Assembly: GCA_026014605.1 (NCBI GenBank) | Contig: JAOZIC010000013.1 | Span: 11,359-18,220 of the forward strand | From: Candidatus Bathyarchaeota archaeon | Lineage (GTDB): Archaea > Thermoproteota > Bathyarchaeia > Bathyarchaeales > Bathyarchaeaceae | Reading direction: 5' to 3' | DNA: 6,862 bases | Shown: piece by piece, positions 5,124-6,862 of the stretch | How positions within the stretch are numbered: the stretch's first letter is position 1 | Layout of the letters: every line of letters starts with the position of its first letter | Made by a program: the position numbers and the translations under genes | Notes under the pieces: model-generated | Told to the model about the DNA's origin: nothing | Seen by the model: the letters and a program-made list of their open reading frames with translations, nothing else | The model's database searches: none

Positions 5124-5726
5124 TTATTTTTCGACCTTACTGATTATGAACCACTTCTCAGGGTTGTCAAATTCTGTGTCGACAATCAGATGGGTTATCT
5201 CAAGGTTTGGGTAAAGTGCCTTGAAATCGTCCAAGTCTGGGGCTTCGAACCGTTTTTCGTTGGCGATGTATGCTTCTTCAGTTAAGGCGTTTGATTCATA
5301 GTTTTCTTTGGTTCTACGTAGAATCCGCCTCATTGACGAGTCTTTAGAGCAACTGGTTTGAAGGATGACAAACGGTATGTTTGTTTTTGCTGCTACTTCT
5401 GCGGCTCGTCTGCGCAGTTTTTGGGACACAAAGGTTGCGTCCAAGATTACCCCGTTGCCTTTTTGGGCAAGTTCGTGGGCTTGTCGGAACATTTCGTCGT
5501 AGACCATTTCGCGTTTGTTCATGTTTCCTGCGATTTTTACGTCGAATATGTCTTCGTTTTTTAGGACTTCTAGGCGGATTATGTCGGTTCTTAGGATGGG
5601 GTATCCTTTGATTTTTGCGATTTCTTGGGATGTTTCGGTTTTGTATGTTCCGGGCAGTCCACAGGTTATCAGTAAAATGTTTGGTGCAAAATTGTCGGTT
5701 ACAAATTGGGCAAAAGGTTCCTTCAA
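5124..5726 (-). CDS. P-loop kinase, COG0645 type, with variant Walker A
   Basis: 200 residues from TTG at 5726, chosen because AAGGAGC lies 8 nt upstream and no ATG precedes the P-loop. It resembles COG0645 predicted kinases of the zeta-toxin/gluconate-kinase-like group. The P-loop is GLPGTYKT (23-30), preceded by a hydrophobic strand. Tyr28 replaces the Gly normally found before the Lys, while Lys29 and Thr30 are kept. Next come RTDIIRLEVL (46-55, the substrate/base-binding region), VYDEMFRQAHELAQKG (75-90), VILDATFVS (93-101, Walker B-like with Asp96), and an Arg-rich lid at 133-139. In many bacteria this domain is fused behind a COG2187 APH-fold domain; here that partner is the separate plus-strand gene beyond the PHP gene. 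Substrate unknown. Confidence 0.82.
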   Translation of the reverse strand: MKEPFAQFVTDNFAPNILLITCGLPGTYKTETSQEIAKIKGYPILRTDIIRLEVLKNEDIFDVKIAGNMNKREMVYDEMFRQAHELAQKGNGVILDATFVSQKLRRRAAEVAAKTNIPFVILQTSCSKDSSMRRILRRTKENYESNALTEEAYIANEKRFEAPDLDDFKALYPNLEITHLIVDTEFDNPEKWFIISKVEK

Positions 5727-5761
5727 GTGGGTGTGCTCCTTGTTTGTTGTTTGTAAAAGTG

Positions 5762-5769
5762 AAATAAAT
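5762..5769 (-). promoter_or_regulatory. Weak TATA-like box for the P-loop kinase/PHP operon
   Basis: The reverse strand reads ATTTATTTC here, with purine-rich sequence upstream. It lies about 40 bp before the TTG start, so a transcript beginning some 25 nt downstream would still contain the AAGGAGC ribosome-binding site. The AT-rich surroundings make this uncertain. Confidence 0.3.
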
Positions 5770-5872
5770 CAGAATTAAAGCTTTCTTTTCAGTTTTCGAA
5801 ATTTCTTAATTAATTAACATGAAAAACTCCACTGTTACAAAAAACGAAATCATGTCATAACCACCCATTTGG

Positions 5873-5888
5873 AATAAGGCTTTTAAAT
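5873..5888 (+). promoter_or_regulatory. BRE/TATA-like promoter at the acyltransferase start
   Basis: AATAAGGC (5873-5880) followed by TTTTAAAT (5881-5888) closely resembles the promoter-like element before L22 (ATAAAGGC TTAAATAT). If used, transcription would begin near 5910, downstream of the ATG at 5887, so translation would have to start at the ATG at 5923. Alternatively the same TAAGG (5875-5879) acts as a Shine-Dalgarno 7 nt before ATG 5887, with the promoter lying further upstream. The sequence cannot decide between these. Confidence 0.45.
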
Positions 5889-6420
5889 GAATGATGGAAT
5901 ACCGAACAATTCGGTACAAAATATGTCGATTAAACAGATGATTGTAAAATGGGTGAACAATTACATACGAAAACAAAAGATTCAGGCATTGTATTCTAAT
6001 CCTAAGATAATAGTTGATGGAACTGCAAAGATTACACACCCCGAAGGAATCTACACAAATAGTGGAAAAATAACAATTGGAAAAAACACGTTGATAAACT
6101 ACGGCTGTTCAATAGTATCGGGTTATGAAGAAATCAGAATAGGAAATAACGTACTGATTGGAGACCACACCGTAATCAACACTATCAAACATAACTTCGA
6201 CAAAATTGATACTCCAATCAACCAACAAGGAACTACAGAAAAACCCATAATCATTGAGGATGATGTATGGATAGCCGCACACTGCACAATCATACAAGGT
6301 GTCACTATTGGAAAACATTCAGTAATTGGTGCACATTCGTTAGTAACGAAAGACATTCCCCCATACTCAATAGCATATGGAGTACCAGCCAGAAAAATCA
6401 AAACTAGAAAAAATGAATGA
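5887..6420 (+). CDS. Hexapeptide-repeat (left-handed beta-helix) acyltransferase, WbbJ/maltose acetyltransferase type
   Basis: 177 residues from ATG 5887, or 165 from ATG 5923 (Met13). It belongs to the COG0110-type O-acyltransferases, which usually transfer acetyl from acetyl-CoA to sugar hydroxyls of glycans or antibiotics. After a basic helical N-terminus (about 14-35), hexapeptide turns run through ITIGKNTLINYGCSI (62-76) and IRIGNNVLIGDHTVI (83-97). The loop KHNFDKIDTPI (101-111) has the likely catalytic His102. The classic C-terminal block is DDVWIAAHCTIIQGVTIG (125-142), IGAHSLVTKDIPPYS (147-161) and YGVPARKI (164-171). It is complete. No glycosyltransferase is next to it within the window, so the acceptor is unknown. 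Parts of the gene are visibly more AT-rich than the flanking genes, which may hint at separate origin. Confidence 0.88.
   Translation: MNDGIPNNSVQNMSIKQMIVKWVNNYIRKQKIQALYSNPKIIVDGTAKITHPEGIYTNSGKITIGKNTLINYGCSIVSGYEEIRIGNNVLIGDHTVINTIKHNFDKIDTPINQQGTTEKPIIIEDDVWIAAHCTIIQGVTIGKHSVIGAHSLVTKDIPPYSIAYGVPARKIKTRKNE
5900..5916. repeat. Perfect 7-bp inverted repeat near the acyltransferase start
   Basis: TACCGAACAATTCGGTA has arms TACCGAA and TTCGGTA with a CAA spacer. It falls where transcription would begin from the TATA-like box at 5881-5888, and just before the alternative ATG at 5923. It could be an operator or a short mRNA hairpin; if ATG 5887 is used it is inside the coding sequence. Confidence 0.55.
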
Positions 6421-6453
6421 AACTTTGCAGGTTATATCTGTTATATTGTGTGG

Positions 6454-6459
6454 TTTTTT
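6454..6459 (+). terminator. Possible T-tract terminator after the acyltransferase
   Basis: A run of six T (6454-6459) lies 34 bp after the acyltransferase stop, with no convincing hairpin before it. Archaeal termination can use plain T-tracts, so this is a candidate only. Confidence 0.22.
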
Positions 6460-6470
6460 GGAAACATGGA

Positions 6471-6479
6471 TTTTATAAA
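6471..6479 (+). promoter_or_regulatory. TATA-like box before the small membrane protein gene
   Basis: TTTTATAAA is a good TATA match 32-40 bp before the ATG at 6511. The expected start near 6500 would cut into the ribosome-binding site at 6494-6505. The TTATAT motifs at 6432-6437 and 6441-6446 are alternative promoters that would keep it whole. Confidence 0.4.
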
Positions 6480-6510
6480 CAGAATCAACGATTAAAGGGG
6501 TTGATTAACA

Positions 6511-6702
6511 ATGGATCACAACGGAGCTAGGGTTATAGGAATTTTGCTCATTGTTGGGGGGTTGCTTGGAGTTCTTCATCACTACGTAATAGCAGGAAGA
6601 CTTTTCGATTTGGCAGATATTTTGCATCACGAGTTTTTTGAGGCAATATTTTTGACTGCGGGCATAGTGTTTGTGATTTGTTCTATAGTTAAGGTGAAGT
6701 AG
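6511..6702 (+). CDS. Small two-helix membrane protein, unknown function
   Basis: 63 residues; not recognised. Two hydrophobic segments are evident: about 8-27 (VIGILLIVGGLLGVL) and about 43-60 (FEAIFLTAGIVFVICSIV), joined by a short polar loop and ending in a basic KVK tail. It should sit in the cytoplasmic membrane as a hairpin. Two His-His pairs, LHHY (residues 23-24) and LHHEFFE (39-40, followed by Glu41), lie near the ends of the helices on the loop side and could bind a metal or haem, although this is only inference. The gene looks real: ATG with AAAGGGGTTGAT (6494-6505) upstream, which fits the anti-Shine-Dalgarno well, and a TATA-like box before that. It stands alone, 90 bp after the acyltransferase. 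Confidence 0.72.
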   Translation: MDHNGARVIGILLIVGGLLGVLHHYVIAGRLFDLADILHHEFFEAIFLTAGIVFVICSIVKVK

Positions 6703-6773
6703 CAGCCCAGAGCTTTGTTTATTTGTGTTCTTGGTTTTTCAGAAAAAAGCTGTTTTTCAACATACTTCTGTTA
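6702..6773 (-). pseudogene. Duplicated remnant of the neighbouring gene's C-terminus
   Basis: Beyond the double TAA, the same reverse-strand frame continues with QKYVEKQLFSEKP and then INKALGC toward the stop of the small membrane protein gene. It has no plausible start of its own and resembles the end of the gene to its right. The simplest reading is a leftover of an in-frame 31-codon tandem duplication now separated by stop codons. Without the rest of the gene this is provisional. Confidence 0.35.
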
Positions 6774-6855
6774 TTAGTCTTCTAATATGTTCACGGGTTT
6801 TGGAAGGTTAATTATTGTCTTGCTTGGTTTTTCTGAAAAAAGGTAGTTTTCAACA
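6730..6855. repeat. Two 33-bp direct repeats with 93-bp period
   Basis: The 33-bp segments 6730-6762 and 6823-6855 agree at 29 of 33 positions by eye. Their start-to-start distance is 93 bp, exactly 31 codons. On the reverse strand both encode a V-E-x-x-L-F-S-E-K-P motif in the same frame, the right copy inside the open frame and the left copy beyond its stop. Each unit also contains a small T-run/A-run inverted repeat, so an RNA or terminator role is a possible alternative. Confidence 0.7.
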
Positions 6856-6862
6856 ATGAACT
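6774..6862 (-). CDS. C-terminal end of an unidentified minus-strand protein, cut by window edge
   Basis: The reverse strand is open from the right edge to a TAA at 6774-6776, followed at once by a second in-frame TAA (6771-6773). The 28 visible residues include VENYLFSEKP and end LPKPVNILED. I do not recognise the family. It is called coding because a homologous segment, VEKQLFSEKP, follows in the same frame downstream of the stops, with synonymous as well as replacement differences. The fragment is very short, so confidence is limited. Confidence 0.45.
   Translation of the reverse strand, partial: FIVENYLFSEKPSKTIINLPKPVNILED

Noticed and set aside
5806..5860. TTAATTAATTAA palindrome (5806-5817) followed by a 13-codon ATG frame (5819-5860)
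   Set aside because: AT-rich self-complementary runs are common in such DNA, and the 13-codon frame has no ribosome-binding site or recognisable content.
6730..6855. CRISPR-like repeat
   Set aside because: Only two imperfect copies, with T- and A-run composition and a codon-length period; the protein-level match explains them better.

Overview
The window looks archaeal. Its left 3 kb is a minus-strand ribosomal protein cluster in the typical archaeal order L22-S3-L29-RNase P subunit (Rnp1/p29)-S17-L14-L24. The protein sequences are archaeal in type, and the RNase P protein is of the archaeal/eukaryotic family. Starts are a mix of ATG, GTG and TTG, with Shine-Dalgarno sites at several of them and TATA/BRE-like boxes upstream of some genes. 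The base composition is moderately AT-rich. A member of Thermoproteota such as Ca. Bathyarchaeia is my best guess, but this is an impression from the protein sequences and no search was run.

Left region (1-2972, minus strand): seven tightly packed genes with junctions from a 1-nt overlap to a 12-nt gap, read right to left and starting at L22. L24 runs off the left edge. The S3 protein carries an unusually long, low-complexity tail that is acidic and proline-rich first, then lysine- and alanine-rich. The usual upstream half of the cluster (L3-L4-L23-L2-S19) is absent: a divergent promoter region lies right behind L22.

Middle region (about 2973-5800): a possible 51-residue ORF overlaps the TTG start of a plus-strand APH-fold kinase (COG2187 type). 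This converges, with overlapping stop codons, on a minus-strand pair: a P-loop kinase (COG0645 type) followed by a PHP-domain phosphoesterase. The APH-fold and P-loop kinases are the two halves of a protein that is fused in many bacteria. Here they are separate genes on opposite strands around a PHP phosphoesterase, which is the most functionally suggestive feature of the window.

Right region (5880-6862): a plus-strand hexapeptide-repeat acyltransferase with an ambiguous start and a perfect inverted repeat near it. Then comes a 63-residue, two-helix membrane protein with two His-His pairs. At the edge is the apparent C-terminus of a minus-strand gene whose end has been duplicated in frame with a 93-bp period, the second copy lying beyond a double stop. 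No tRNA, rRNA, CRISPR array, insertion sequence or strong hairpin terminator was seen.
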